DNA from: AC-32 sp038237925
GTDB taxonomy: Bacteria > Actinomycetota > Thermoleophilia > Gaiellales > Gaiellaceae
Assembly: GCA_038237925.1 (NCBI GenBank)
Contig: JBBRYF010000010.1
Location: 1 to 64,000 of the forward strand
Length of the DNA stretch: 64,000 nucleotides
Direction: 5' to 3'
Each line of letters starts with the position of its first letter. Position 1 is the first letter of the stretch. This document shows, one piece after another, positions 16,327-26,049 of the stretch. The position numbers were made by a program, and so were the translations under genes. The notes beneath the pieces were generated by a model, which saw only the letters and a program-made list of their open reading frames with translations, was not told where the DNA came from and did no database searches.

Positions 16327-17603
16327 CGATCGAGCCGGCCGCGTCGCTGCGCGGTCACATCGCCGTCCCGGGAGACAAGTCGATCTCGCATCGCGCCGTC
16401 CTGCTCGGCGCGGTCGGCGAAGGCGAGACGTCGGTGCGCGGCTTCGGCCGCTCCCGCGACACCGAGGCGACCATCGCCGCGGTGCGCGCCCTCGGCGTCA
16501 CCGTGCACGAGGACGAGGTCGACGCGCTCCGGATCGAAGGCGCCGGCCTGCGCGGGCTGCGTGAGCCCGAAGGCGCGCTCGACTGCGGCAACTCCGGCAC
16601 GACCCTGCGCCTGCTTCCCGGGATCCTCGCCGGCCAGGGTGGTCGCTTCGAGCTCACGGGCGACGAATCGCTGCGGCGGCGACCCGTCGACCGGATCGCC
16701 GAGCCGCTCGAGCAGATGGGCGCCAACGTCGAGAGCGACGACGGCAAGCCGCCGCTGGCGATCGAAGGCGGCGAGCTGCGGGGGATCCGCTACGAGCCGC
16801 CGGTCGCGAGCGCGCAGGTGAAGTCATGCGTCCTCCTCGCCGGCCTCTACGCGCAGGGACGCACGACCGTCGTCGAGCCGCTGCCGACCCGCGACCACAC
16901 CGAGCTGATGCTGGCCGCGGCGGGCGTGAGCGTGACGCGCCAGCAACGCCGCGTCTCGGTGGGGCCGGCGGACCAGCTCCGCCTCGGGGAGGTCGTCGTC
17001 CCAGGCGACTTCTCGGCGGCCGCGCCGTTCGTCGTCGCGGCAACGCTGCTGCCGGGATCCGAGCTCACGATCCACGATGTCGGTCTCAACCCTCGGCGCA
17101 TCGGACTGTTGGACGTGCTCGCCCGCATGGGCGCGCGCATCACGATCTTCCACAGGCACCGCAGCGGCGGCGAGCCGGTCGGCGACCTCGAGGTGCTTTC
17201 GGCCGAGCTCACGGCGACGGCCGTCACCGCCTCCGAGGTGCCGCTGCTGGTCGACGAGCTGCCGCTCTTCGCGCTCGCGGCCGCCTGCGCGCGTGGCGAG
17301 AGCACGGTCTGGGGCGCAGAAGAGCTGCGCGTCAAGGAGACGGACCGGATCGAGACCGTGACGAATTCGCTGCGGGCCCTCGGCGTGCGCGTCACGCCTC
17401 GAGACGACGGCTTCTGGGTCAGAGGTGTGCCGACTCGCCCCAAGGGCGGCCGCATGACCTCGCACGGAGACCACCGGATCGCCATGCTCGGGGCGGTGGC
17501 AGGGCTCGTCTCACGCAACGGAGTCGACGTCGAGGACGCGGAGGCGGTCGCTGTAAGCTTCCCCGGGTTCTTCGAGCTGCTCGACTCGGTCACACAACGA
17601 TGA
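16323..17603 (+). CDS. aroA: 5-enolpyruvylshikimate-3-phosphate synthase
   Basis: A 426-residue enzyme joining shikimate-3-phosphate and PEP in the sixth shikimate step. Hallmarks: PGDKSISHRAVLLGAVGEGETSVRGF at the N-terminus (the Lys-Ser-x-Ser-x-Arg substrate loop), ALDCGNSGTTLRLLPGILAG (the LxCGNSGTxxR signature), VASAQVKSCVLLAGLYA, VVPGDFSAAAPFVVAA, VKETDRIETV and SHGDHRIAMLGAVAGL. In the inhibitor-sensitivity loop the sequence is CGNSGTTLR, a standard-looking form. GTG start overlaps the tyrA stop; its TGA overlaps the cmk ATG, so the block is tightly coupled. Confidence 0.97.
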   Translation: MTIEPAASLRGHIAVPGDKSISHRAVLLGAVGEGETSVRGFGRSRDTEATIAAVRALGVTVHEDEVDALRIEGAGLRGLREPEGALDCGNSGTTLRLLPGILAGQGGRFELTGDESLRRRPVDRIAEPLEQMGANVESDDGKPPLAIEGGELRGIRYEPPVASAQVKSCVLLAGLYAQGRTTVVEPLPTRDHTELMLAAAGVSVTRQQRRVSVGPADQLRLGEVVVPGDFSAAAPFVVAATLLPGSELTIHDVGLNPRRIGLLDVLARMGARITIFHRHRSGGEPVGDLEVLSAELTATAVTASEVPLLVDELPLFALAAACARGESTVWGAEELRVKETDRIETVTNSLRALGVRVTPRDDGFWVRGVPTRPKGGRMTSHGDHRIAMLGAVAGLVSRNGVDVEDAEAVAVSFPGFFELLDSVTQR

Positions 17604-18232
17604 TCGTCGCCATCGACGGGCCGGCGGGGGCCGGCAAGAGTACGGTCGCCCGGCGCCTGGCCGAGCGGCTGGGCTTTCGCTATCTCGACACCGGGGCGAT
17701 GTACCGGGCGCTCACGTGGCTCGCGCGCCAGCGGGGCATCCCACTCGCGAACGGCGAGCAGCTCGGCGAGCTCGCGGCCGAGAACCCCGTCAGCTTCGAC
17801 GAGCGCGGGCGCGTGGCGATTGCAGACACCGACGTCACCTCCTCGATCCGCAAGCCCGAGATCGACAGCCTGGTGCCCGTCGTCGCGCGGCACCCCGCGG
17901 TGCGCCAGGTGATGCGCGCGCGCCAGCAGGAGCTCGCCGACGACGGCGACGTCGTGATCGAGGGCCGCGACATCGGCACCGTCGTCGCGCCGCAGGCCGC
18001 GGTCAAGGTCTACCTCAACGCCGATCGCTCGGTCCGCGCCAACCGGCGGCTCGCCGAGCGGCCGGAGATCGGCGCCGACGTGCTCGCGACCGACCTGCGC
18101 CTGCGCGACGAGAGCGACGCGGCGCGCATGCGCCCGGCCGAAGACGCCACGCTGATCGACACGACCGACCTGGATGTCGAAGACGTGGTCGCCCAGATCG
18201 AAGAGCTGGTCCGAGCGCGCCAGCCGGCGTGA
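17600..18232 (+). CDS. cmk: Cytidylate kinase
   Basis: A 210-residue (d)CMP kinase. P-loop IDGPAGAGKSTVARRLAERLG at the N-terminus, then FRYLDTGAMYRALTWLA, a CMP-binding part with DVTSSIRKPEIDSLVPVVARHPAVR, VIEGRDIGTVV and the lid-side YLNADRSVRANRRLAERPE. ATG lies within the aroA stop. The order aroA-cmk-der is widespread in bacteria and supports all three calls. Confidence 0.96.
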   Translation: MIVAIDGPAGAGKSTVARRLAERLGFRYLDTGAMYRALTWLARQRGIPLANGEQLGELAAENPVSFDERGRVAIADTDVTSSIRKPEIDSLVPVVARHPAVRQVMRARQQELADDGDVVIEGRDIGTVVAPQAAVKVYLNADRSVRANRRLAERPEIGADVLATDLRLRDESDAARMRPAEDATLIDTTDLDVEDVVAQIEELVRARQPA

Positions 18233-18236
18233 CGCC

Positions 18237-19544
18237 GTGGCCGATGAGCTCTCCGGGACCGTGGCTGTCGTCGGCTTTCCGAATGTCGGCAAGTCGACGC
18301 TCGTCAACCGGCTGACGGAGTCGCGGGCCGCGGTCGTGCACGAGACCCCGGGCGTGACTCGCGATCGCAAGGAGCTCGTGGCCGACTGGAACGGCCGGCG
18401 TTTCCGGCTGATCGACACGGGCGGCGTCGACATCGCCGACGAGACGCCGATCACGCGCTCGATCGCCGACCAAGCGCGAGCCGCGATCGCCGAGGCCGAC
18501 CTGATCCTGTTCGTCGTCGACACGCGCGCCGGGATCACGCCCGGCGACGAGGAGCTGGCAGCGATCCTCCGCCGCGCGCACAAGCCCGTGCTGCTGCTCG
18601 CGAACAAGATCGACGACCCGGACCAGGATCTGCTCGCGCTCGAGTTCCACCGGCTCGGGCTCGGCGACCCGGTGCCACTCTCGGCCCAGCACGGCCACGG
18701 CACGGGCGACCTGCTGGACGCGGTCGTCTCGATGCTGCCCGGGAGCGGCCCGCAGGAGGCAGGCGAGGAGGCGATCCGCGTCGCGATCCTCGGCCGGCCG
18801 AACGTCGGCAAGTCGAGCTTGCTGAACGCCCTCCTTGGCGAGGAGCGGGTGATCGTCTCCGAGGTGCCGGGCACGACGCGCGACGCGATCGACACCGTGC
18901 TTCAGCGCGGCGACCGCACGTTCGTGCTCGTCGACACGGCCGGCATCCGCCGCAAGCGCAAGCAGCGGCAGGGAATCGAGTACTACTCGGAGTTGCGCGC
19001 GCTCGCCGCCGCGGAGCGCGCCGACGTCGCGCTCGTGCTCGTCGACTCGAGCGAAGGGCTCGTCGACCAGGACCTCTCCGTCGCCGACATCGCGCGCAAG
19101 GCGCAGTCCTCGACGATCGTCGTCCTCTCGAAGTGGGACCTCACGGAGACGAAGATCGAGGAAGTGCGGCCGCGGCTCGAGGCGCAGCTACGGCAGCGCC
19201 CGCCGGTCGTGACCGTCTCGGCGACCACCGGCCGAGGAATCTCGCGGCTGCTCGATCACATCGAAGCGCTGTTCGAAAAGCACATCAACCGAATCGGCAC
19301 CGGCGAGCTGAACCGATTCCTCGCCGAGCTGCGTGAGGCGCGCGAGCCGCCGTCGCGGAACGGCCGGCGGCTGAACCTGCTCTACGGGACGCAGGTGACC
19401 GTGCGTCCGCCGCGCTTCCGCTTCTTCGTCAACGACCAGGGCCTGATCACGCGCGACTACGCCTACTGGATCGAGAACCAGCTCCGCGAGCGCTTCGAGC
19501 TCCAGGGCGTGCCGGTGTCGATCGACTTCGTGGGTCGCTCATGA
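18237..19544 (+). CDS. der: Ribosome assembly GTPase Der (EngA)
   Basis: A 435-residue protein with two tandem GTPase domains and a C-terminal KH-like domain, unique to Der. Domain 1: GFPNVGKSTLVNRL, ETPGVTRDRKEL, DTGGVD, NKID. Domain 2: GRPNVGKSSLLNALLGEERVIVSEVPGTTRDAIDT, DTAGIRRKRKQ, SKWD. The C-terminus has NLLYGTQVTVRPPRFRFFVND. It acts in 50S subunit assembly. GTG 18237, 4 nt after the cmk stop, is chosen because upstream in-frame residues belong to the cmk region. Its stop codon lies inside the following hairpin. Confidence 0.96.
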   Translation: MADELSGTVAVVGFPNVGKSTLVNRLTESRAAVVHETPGVTRDRKELVADWNGRRFRLIDTGGVDIADETPITRSIADQARAAIAEADLILFVVDTRAGITPGDEELAAILRRAHKPVLLLANKIDDPDQDLLALEFHRLGLGDPVPLSAQHGHGTGDLLDAVVSMLPGSGPQEAGEEAIRVAILGRPNVGKSSLLNALLGEERVIVSEVPGTTRDAIDTVLQRGDRTFVLVDTAGIRRKRKQRQGIEYYSELRALAAAERADVALVLVDSSEGLVDQDLSVADIARKAQSSTIVVLSKWDLTETKIEEVRPRLEAQLRQRPPVVTVSATTGRGISRLLDHIEALFEKHINRIGTGELNRFLAELREAREPPSRNGRRLNLLYGTQVTVRPPRFRFFVNDQGLITRDYAYWIENQLRERFELQGVPVSIDFVGRS

Positions 19545-19603
19545 GACGACGCTTGCGTCGTCTCCTTCAGGCTGGGCGGGCTTTGCCCGCTCAGCCGTCT
19601 GAA
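19543..19603 (+). terminator. Double hairpin after der
   Basis: First hairpin GAGACGACGC-TT-GCGTCGTCTC is a perfect 10-bp stem (19543-19564) starting within the der stop codon. The second (from 19566 to about 19603) has a GC-rich stem around GGGCGGGC-TTT-GCCCGCTC with outer pairing TTCA/TGAA. Probably ends the aroF-der transcript. Confidence 0.65.
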
Positions 19604-19641
19604 ATGACCGGTCGTCACCTTGTCCGTGAGAGCCTCGGCGC

Positions 19642-20595
19642 ATGAGGGCGGCGGTCGTCGGAGCCGGCGCATGGGGCACGGCGTTCGCGTGCGTGCTGGC
19701 CGCGCGCGGCCACGACGTCACGCTGGCCACGCGCGACCCCGAGCAGGCGCGAGCGATCGAGGAGACGGGCCGCAACCCTCGCTACCTGTCGAACGTCGAC
19801 CTCACCGGCGTCTCGGCGACCACCGTCGACGATCCCACGCTCGCCGGGGCCGACCTGCACGTGGTGGCGGTCCCGAGCCAGGCGTTCGGCGAGGTCGTGC
19901 GCTCGCTGCCCGGCGCCGCGCCGGTTCTGTCCCTGACGAAGGGCCTCGACCCAGAGAGCGGCGGCCGGCTCTCGCAGCTGATCGAGCGACGGGCGGTCGC
20001 GGTGCTCTCGGGCCCGAACTTCGCCGAGGAGATCGCGCAGGGCCTTCCTGCCGCGGCGGTGATCGCCAGCGTCGACGCCAAGCTTGCCGAGGAGCTCCAG
20101 CGCGCGGTCAACTCCCTCGCCTTCCGCGTCTACGTCAACGACGACCTGGTCGGGGTCGAGCTCTGCGCGGCTGCAAAGAACGTGATCGCGCTCGCGGCGG
20201 GCGGCGTCGACGGCCTCGGCCTTGGCGACAACGCGAAGGCGGCGCTGATCGCTCGCGGCCTCGCCGAGATGGCGCGGCTCGGGGAGGCATGCGGCGCACG
20301 GGCCGAGACGTTCTTCGGCCTCGCCGGGATGGGTGATCTGAGCGTCACCTGCTGGAGCCGGCTCGGCCGTAACCGGCAGGCGGGCGAGCTGATCGCGCAG
20401 GGGGCGTCACCCGACGACGCGGCCGCACGGATAGGTACCGTTGAAGGCCTTACGACCGCTCCTGTCCTACGGGATCTCTCACGCCGCCTCGGGACCGAGC
20501 TACCCATCACCGAGGGGGTGTGCCACGTGCTTGACGGGCAGGATTTGAACGACTTAGCTGCAAGTTTGATGGGCCGCCAGCCAACCCGGGAGTAA
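19642..20595 (+). CDS. gpsA: Glycerol-3-phosphate dehydrogenase [NAD(P)+]
   Basis: A 317-residue enzyme making sn-glycerol-3-phosphate from dihydroxyacetone phosphate for phospholipid synthesis. VVGAGAWGTAFACVLAARGHDVTLATRD is the nucleotide-binding start; NPRYLSNVDL, LTKGLDP, LSGPNFAEEIAQGLPAA, ELCAAAKNVIALAAGGVDGLGLGDNAKAALIARGLAEM (catalytic Lys in this motif) and FFGLAGMGDLSVTC follow. Often der is followed by plsY and gpsA; plsY is missing at this spot. ATG 19642 follows the double hairpin and lacks a clear Shine-Dalgarno. Confidence 0.96.
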   Translation: MRAAVVGAGAWGTAFACVLAARGHDVTLATRDPEQARAIEETGRNPRYLSNVDLTGVSATTVDDPTLAGADLHVVAVPSQAFGEVVRSLPGAAPVLSLTKGLDPESGGRLSQLIERRAVAVLSGPNFAEEIAQGLPAAAVIASVDAKLAEELQRAVNSLAFRVYVNDDLVGVELCAAAKNVIALAAGGVDGLGLGDNAKAALIARGLAEMARLGEACGARAETFFGLAGMGDLSVTCWSRLGRNRQAGELIAQGASPDDAAARIGTVEGLTTAPVLRDLSRRLGTELPITEGVCHVLDGQDLNDLAASLMGRQPTRE

Positions 20596-20597
20596 CC

Positions 20598-22079
20598 ATG
20601 CCGCCGCGCCGCTATCTCACAGCCTCCTTGCTCGCGCTGATCGTCCTGCTCGCCGCCGGGTGCGGCAGCAAGTCGAGCACCCCGAGCGCCGGCGGCGGGT
20701 CGACTCCCGAGGGCGCGAGCATGGTCCGCGCCGGCGTGATCGGCTTCGTGTCGATCGACAGCGATCTCGGCTCGAGCCAGTGGCAGAAGCTGGACACGCT
20801 CGCGCAGAAGTTCCCGGGCCGCGACCAGGCTGTCGCGATGCTGAACCAGCAGCTCACCAAGCAGGGCGTCGACTACGCGAAGGACGTCAAGCCTGCCCTC
20901 GGCCCCGAGGTCGACTGGGCGTTCGTGAGCGGCGGCAGCTCCTCGTCGACGAAGGCGGTCGGGCTGACCAAGCCGGCCGACCCGGCCAAGTTCAAGGCAC
21001 TCGTTGCGAAGCTGAACGCCAGCAGCTCCTCGGGCCGCAAGGTCGTCTACCAAGAAGTCGGCGGCTGGTACGCGCTCTCGGACAGCCAGAGCGCGATCTC
21101 CGGCGTGCTCAAGGGCAACCGCCCTGCGCTCGCAGACGACGGCACGTTCAAGCAGGCGCTCGAGAAGCTCCCGGGCGACGCTCTGGTGAGAGCCTTCGTG
21201 GACGGCCAGCGCGTGAACGCGCTCGTCACGCAGGCCGCCTCCGCGAGCGGCGCAGGCTTCGACACCTCCTCGCTCGGCCTCGACTCGCTGAAGTACGTGG
21301 CCACCTCGGTGAGCGCCGAGGACGCGGGCGTCCGCATTCGCGGCGCGTCCAGCGGCGGGCCCGGCGGCAACGGCGACTTCAGCTCGAAGCTCGAGGGCGG
21401 CGTCCCCGGCGACGCTTTCGCCTTCCTCGACTTCAGCGGCAAGAGCACGGGCGACCAGCTGAACAAGCTGAAGTCGAACCCCACGCTCGGCGCGGGTCTC
21501 GCTCAGATGGAGAAGCAGCTCGGCGTGACTCTCGATCAGCTGGTCTCGCTCCTGAGCGGCGAAATCGCCTTCTACGCGCGGCCGGGCGCAGGCATCCCCG
21601 AGTTCACGCTCGTGCTCCAGGAGAGCGACCAGAGCGCCGCGCTCGCGACGCTCGACAAGCTGGCGACGCATCTCGCGCAGGCGACCGGCGGCCACGTCGA
21701 GACGGGCAGGCAGGGCGGCCACGCCGTCAAGACGATCAACCTCGGCCAGTTCGCGATCCACTACGCCGGAATCGGCGACAAGCTGCTGCTGACGAGCGGC
21801 GTGAGCGGGATCGCCGACTACGGCTCCGGCGACCACCTCCCGGACAGCGCGGACTTCAAGGAGGCCCAGAGCGCGGCCGGGATGCCGAGCTCGACAGCCG
21901 GCTTCTTGTACGTCGACCTGAAGAACGCGCTGCCGCTGATCGAGGGCTTCGCATCGCTCTCGGGGCAGAACCTGCCGAGCAACGTGACCGAGAACCTGAG
22001 GCCGGTGCGCTCGTTCCTCGCCTGGTCGCAGGGGTCGGCGAGCGCGCGGAGCTTCGACGCGTTCGTCGAGATCAAGTAG
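20598..22079 (+). CDS. DUF3352-type lipoprotein
   Basis: A 493-residue secreted protein with a lipoprotein signal (ASLLALIVLLAAGCGSKSS; lipobox AAGC at about residues 19-22). The mature part resembles DUF3352: FVSIDSDLGSSQWQKLDTLAQKFPGRDQAVAMLNQQL, EVDWAFVSGG, and repeated ADPAKFKALVAKLNAS-like segments, ending with ATAGFLYVDLKNALPLIEGFA-type strands. No enzyme motif is seen; function of the family is unknown to me. It begins 3 nt after the gpsA stop and is probably co-transcribed with it. It is a likely substrate of Lgt and the LspA pathway. Confidence 0.8.
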   Translation: MPPRRYLTASLLALIVLLAAGCGSKSSTPSAGGGSTPEGASMVRAGVIGFVSIDSDLGSSQWQKLDTLAQKFPGRDQAVAMLNQQLTKQGVDYAKDVKPALGPEVDWAFVSGGSSSSTKAVGLTKPADPAKFKALVAKLNASSSSGRKVVYQEVGGWYALSDSQSAISGVLKGNRPALADDGTFKQALEKLPGDALVRAFVDGQRVNALVTQAASASGAGFDTSSLGLDSLKYVATSVSAEDAGVRIRGASSGGPGGNGDFSSKLEGGVPGDAFAFLDFSGKSTGDQLNKLKSNPTLGAGLAQMEKQLGVTLDQLVSLLSGEIAFYARPGAGIPEFTLVLQESDQSAALATLDKLATHLAQATGGHVETGRQGGHAVKTINLGQFAIHYAGIGDKLLLTSGVSGIADYGSGDHLPDSADFKEAQSAAGMPSSTAGFLYVDLKNALPLIEGFASLSGQNLPSNVTENLRPVRSFLAWSQGSASARSFDAFVEIK

Positions 22080-22082
22080 CCT
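22077..22082 (+). promoter_or_regulatory. -10 element TAGCCT of metK
   Basis: TAGCCT overlaps the preceding stop codon and ends 11 nt before the metK ATG; a leaderless or very short-leader transcript is likely. No SAM riboswitch fits in this gap. Confidence 0.35.
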
Positions 22083-22093
22083 TGCCCGCCGGT

Positions 22094-23338
22094 ATGGCGG
22101 CACGCGAATTCCTCTTCACCTCGGAGTCGGTCACCGAGGGCCACCCGGACAAGGTGGCGGACCAGATCTCGGATGCGGTCCTCGACGCCGTCCTCGCCGA
22201 CGACGCCAATGGGCGCGTCGCGTGCGAGACCCTGATCACCACGGGGCTCGTCGTCGTCGCGGGCGAGATCACCACCGAGACGTACGTGGACATCCCGGCG
22301 CTCGTGCGCAAGAAGATCGCCGAGATCGGCTACACGCACTCCGAGTGGGGCTTCGACGCGCACACGTGCGGTGTCGTGGTCGCGCTCGACGAGCAGTCGC
22401 CCGACATCGCGCAGGGCGTCGACGCGTCGTACGAGACCCAGCACGACCCCGCTGACGACGACCCGCTCGACCGGGTCGGCGCCGGGGACCAGGGGATGAT
22501 GTTCGGCTACGCGAGCAACGAGACGCCGGAGCTGATGCCGCTTCCGATCATGCTCGCGCACAAGATCTGCAAGCGGCTCGCCGAGGTGCGCAAGGCCGGC
22601 GACCTGCCCTACCTGCGGCCCGACGGCAAGGCCCAGGTAACCGTGCGCTACGAGGCCGACGACGACGGCAAGCAGACTCCGGTCGAGATCGAGCGGATCC
22701 TCGTCTCCACGCAGCACGCCGACGGCTGCGACGCCGAGACGCTGATCAAGCCCGACCTCGTCGAGCGTGTGCTGCGCCCGATCCTGCCGCCCGGCCTCTA
22801 CGACGAGTCCCGTCTCCAGAATCGCGACTTCGTCTACGTCAACCCGACCGGCAAGTTCGTGATCGGCGGGCCGATGGGCGACACGGGCCTAACCGGCCGC
22901 AAGATCATCGTCGACACCTACGGCGGCGCGGCGCGTCACGGCGGCGGGGCGTTCTCCGGCAAAGATCCGACGAAGGTCGACCGCTCGGCCGCGTACGCCG
23001 CTCGCTACGTGGCGAAGAACGTGGTCGCCGCGGAGCTCGCCGACCGCTGCGAGGTGAACGTCGCCTACGCGATCGGCGTCGCGTCTCCGGTGTCGGTCGC
23101 GGTGCGGACGTTCGGCACGGAGCGGATCCCCGTCGCGCAGATCGAGCAGCTGATCGCCGAGCACTTCGACCTCCGCCCGGCGGCGATCCTGCACGACCTC
23201 GACCTGCGTCGCCCGATCTATGCGAAGACCGCGTCGTACGGCCACTTCGGCCGCGAGGACGCCGACTTCACGTGGGAGCGGACGGACAAGGCCGACACGC
23301 TTCGCCAGGCTGCGGGCATCGCGGCCTCGATCGCCTAG
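22094..23338 (+). CDS. metK: S-adenosylmethionine synthetase
   Basis: A 414-residue enzyme joining methionine and ATP to S-adenosylmethionine. All signatures are present: FTSESVTEGHPDKVADQISDAVLDA (N-terminal ATP and Mg site), GAGDQGMMFGYASNETPELMPLPI, GKFVIGGPMGDTGLTGRKIIVDTYGGAARHGGGAFSGKDPTKVDRSAAYAARY (loop and potassium/Pi site), and IYAKTASYGHFGRED near the end. In many bacteria metK sits by priA-def-fmt; here a 5-kb accessory segment separates it from priA. Its stop overlaps by 4 nt the convergent LuxR-type gene's end. Confidence 0.97.
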   Translation: MAAREFLFTSESVTEGHPDKVADQISDAVLDAVLADDANGRVACETLITTGLVVVAGEITTETYVDIPALVRKKIAEIGYTHSEWGFDAHTCGVVVALDEQSPDIAQGVDASYETQHDPADDDPLDRVGAGDQGMMFGYASNETPELMPLPIMLAHKICKRLAEVRKAGDLPYLRPDGKAQVTVRYEADDDGKQTPVEIERILVSTQHADGCDAETLIKPDLVERVLRPILPPGLYDESRLQNRDFVYVNPTGKFVIGGPMGDTGLTGRKIIVDTYGGAARHGGGAFSGKDPTKVDRSAAYAARYVAKNVVAAELADRCEVNVAYAIGVASPVSVAVRTFGTERIPVAQIEQLIAEHFDLRPAAILHDLDLRRPIYAKTASYGHFGREDADFTWERTDKADTLRQAAGIAASIA

Positions 23339-26020
23339 CGGCTCGAGCTCGACTCGGCAGACAGTCTGCGAACGAGCTCTGTCCGGGAGTGGACGCCGAG
23401 CTTCTGGAAGATGTGGCGCAGGTGCGTCTCGATCGTGTTCGTGCTGAGGAAGAGCCGCTCGGCGACGGCCCGGTTGCTGAGGCCCTCCGCGACGAGCTCC
23501 GCGACCTGTCGCTCCCTCGCGGTCAGCTCGCCTCCGCCCGGCGCAGCGCGCCGTCGGAGCCGCTGACCCGACGCTGCGAGCTCCGCACGAGCACGAGCAC
23601 TCCAGAGCTCCGAACCGAGCCGGTCCAGCTCTTCCTGAGCCTCACTCAGCCTGGCCCGCGCCTCGGCGCGCCGCTTCGACCGGCGCAGGCGCATCCCCCA
23701 GCAGAGGATCGTTCGCGCGCGCTCGAGCGGCCTCGGCTCCTCCTGGTGGTACGCGAGCGCCGCCTCGAACGCCGTGTCGAAGGCCTCGGGGCCTGCGAGC
23801 AACCCACGGCAGCGCTCGGCGATCGAGAGGGCATAGGGCCTGCCGATGCTGCGAGCGCTCGCGTCGAATCGTTCCAGCAGGTTGGAGGCCTCGGCCCGAC
23901 GGCCGGCGAGTAGCAGCGCCTCGACCAGTTCGCCCGTGACGATCCACACCTCGGCCTCGGGTCGGTGGCCGCGGAGCGTCAAGGTGCGGAGCGTGCGCCG
24001 CAGCGTCGAGACGGCAGCGTCGGCACGCCCGAGCCCGAGCTCGAGCACGCCGAGTGAAGGGTGCAGCAGAGCGTCGTCGCCGAGGCGTTCCGAAAGGTCG
24101 TAGCGCTTGGCGACGAGTTCCCGGCAGGCAACCTCGTCTGCCGAATGGGCAGCGCCCCAGGCGAGGTGCCCGAGCGCCTCCTTGTGATCCATCAGCCGGC
24201 CGAAGCCGGCCGCCACCTCGAGCTCCTCCCTGGCGGCCGCGGTCGCTGGGCCGATGCGGCCGCAGACGAACTCGATGCTGAAGAGCCTCTGCAACGCTCC
24301 GGTGAGCGATCCGACGGAGCCCGTCTGGCGCGCGTGCCTGGCAGCGGCGAGGGCGAGCTCGCGCGCACGGTCGTCGAGCCCACCGCTGTGGAGCGCTTCG
24401 ATCAGCCACAGGGTCGCGTCAGGGTCCTCGTGGATGAGCTGCGAGCGATCCGCCTCGGCGGCGGCCGCGCGGTGCGCCTCACGGCCTTCGTGCCAACGCC
24501 CGAGGCCACCGCACACGTCGGCGTAGGCCGTCTCGGCACGAAGCCTCGCCACCGGATCGCGCGACCCGGCCAGTCGCCGCGCGTGCACGGCGACGCGCTC
24601 GGCGTCGTCGAGCCGTCCTGCGTCGAGCAACGGCGTCACGGCGGCCGCGAGCAGTCTCGCCGCACGAGCCGGTTCGCTCTGTTCGACGTCGCTTGCCGCT
24701 CGCTCCAGCCGCTCGGCCCCCGGGACGAGGCTCCCGTCGGCGAGCAAGATCGAAGCCTCGAGCGCCGCGGCGTCCACTCCGAGGCCGCTCGCGCCTTCCC
24801 GCCTGACCGCGGCGACGAGTCGCTCGGCGGCAGCCATGTCGCGCCCGGCAAACGCTGCGCGCGCCGCTGCCAAGCGCCGCCGCGTCCGCTCGGGACCGGG
24901 CGGAGAGAGCTCGGCGCTGCGCTCGAGCGCCCAGACCGCGAATCCATTGCCGCCGCGGACTCCGAGCGACTCGACCTCGGTCGCCAGCGCAGAATCCGGC
25001 CCGGTCTGCGCGAGCGCGCGCTGCCGTGTCCGGTCGTCACCGTCGGGAAGGGCTCCAGCCAGCGCTGCGTGGGCCGCGAGCTGTTCATGGCCGTCGGACA
25101 GTCCGAGCACGAACGACCGCAGCAGCGGATGACTGGGGCTCGACCCGGCCTCCACGAGTGACCACCAGGCTCGACTCCTCGAGCGGCTGGAGTGCCTCGC
25201 CTCCGCCGGCGATCTTCGCTGCGACGGTCCGGTCGCAGTCGGTCGACAACGAGATGGCGAGCAGGGCGGCTCGCGATGCGCTGTCGAGCGCGCCCACACG
25301 CGCCCCGAAGAGCCGCTTCGCGATTTCTTGAGCTTCGAGCCCGGCGGCGCCGCCTGCCCGAGCCAGCTCAACGAGCACGAGCGGGTTCCCGCCAGCCTGC
25401 TCGCTGACCTCCGCCTGCAGCGACGGATCGAGGCCGCTCGCGGCCAACAGCTCGGTCGCCGCCTCTTGATCGAGCGGCGCGAGCCTCAGGCGCTCGAGAC
25501 CGTCCAGCTCCACCGGCGCCATGAGCGGCTCCCGGAGGGACACCACGGTAAAGAGCGGGACGTCGTGCAGGCGCCGCGCGGCAAAGGCGAAGATCCCGGC
25601 TGAAGCCGCGTCGACCCATTGGACGTCGTCCACCAAGGCGAGCAGCGGCTGCTCGGCGGCAGCCGCAGCGAGGAGCGTGGCGGCGCCACCCGCCACCGCC
25701 AGGGCGCCGCCGGTCGCGGGACCGAGCCCGAGCGCGCCGCAGAGCGCTCGTCGCTGAGCAGTGGGCAGCGCGTCGAGACGCCCCAGCAACGGCCGCAAGA
25801 GCTCGAGCAGGGACGCGTAGGGTAGGTCGTACTCCGACTGGATCCCCCGAGCGTGCAGGACCCGGAAATCCTCCGCTCCGCCCGCGGCCGCTTCGAGCAG
25901 CGAGGTCTTGCCGATCCCGGCCTCTCCGGTCACCAAGAGGGCGCGCGTCCGTCCGCTTCGAGCTTCTTCGGCGAGGCTCTCGATCCGCGCCAGCTCCCGG
26001 GACCGACCTACGAGCTGCAT
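23335..26020 (-). pseudogene. LAL-type LuxR transcriptional regulator, frameshifted
   Basis: A large ATP-binding LuxR-family regulator (about 895 codons). The N-terminal AAA part reads MQLVGRSRELARIESL, P-loop VTGEAGIGKTSLLEAA, Walker B LLALVDDVQWVD; the middle is helical repeat (TPR-like); the C-terminus is a LuxR helix-turn-helix: LTARERQVAELVAEGLSNRAVAERLFLSTNTIETHLRHIFQKLGV. The frame changes near 25158-25166 (LEESSLV in one frame, SLVEAGSSPSHPLLRSF in the next), consistent with one extra G. Fragments read 25085-26020 and 23335 to about 25170. Such regulators respond to ligand and drive nearby operons. ATG 26020 is supported by TACCAT 6 nt upstream. Confidence 0.85.
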
Positions 26021-26026
26021 TCGCCC

Positions 26027-26032
26027 ATGGTA
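26027..26032 (-). promoter_or_regulatory. -10 element TACCAT of the LuxR-type gene
   Basis: On the minus strand TACCAT ends 6 nt before the ATG at 26020, matching the leaderless pattern. Confidence 0.4.
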
Positions 26033-26049
26033 CGCCGGGAGGCGCAAGT

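Noticed and set aside
16847..18895. 682-codon minus-strand frame over aroA, cmk and der
   Set aside because: Shadow of GC-rich coding sequence: low-complexity Ser/Arg/Ala composition and no motif, while all three plus-strand genes have exact signatures.
22077..22093. SAM riboswitch upstream of metK
   Set aside because: The gap between the preceding stop and the metK start is only 14 nt, too short for an aptamer.
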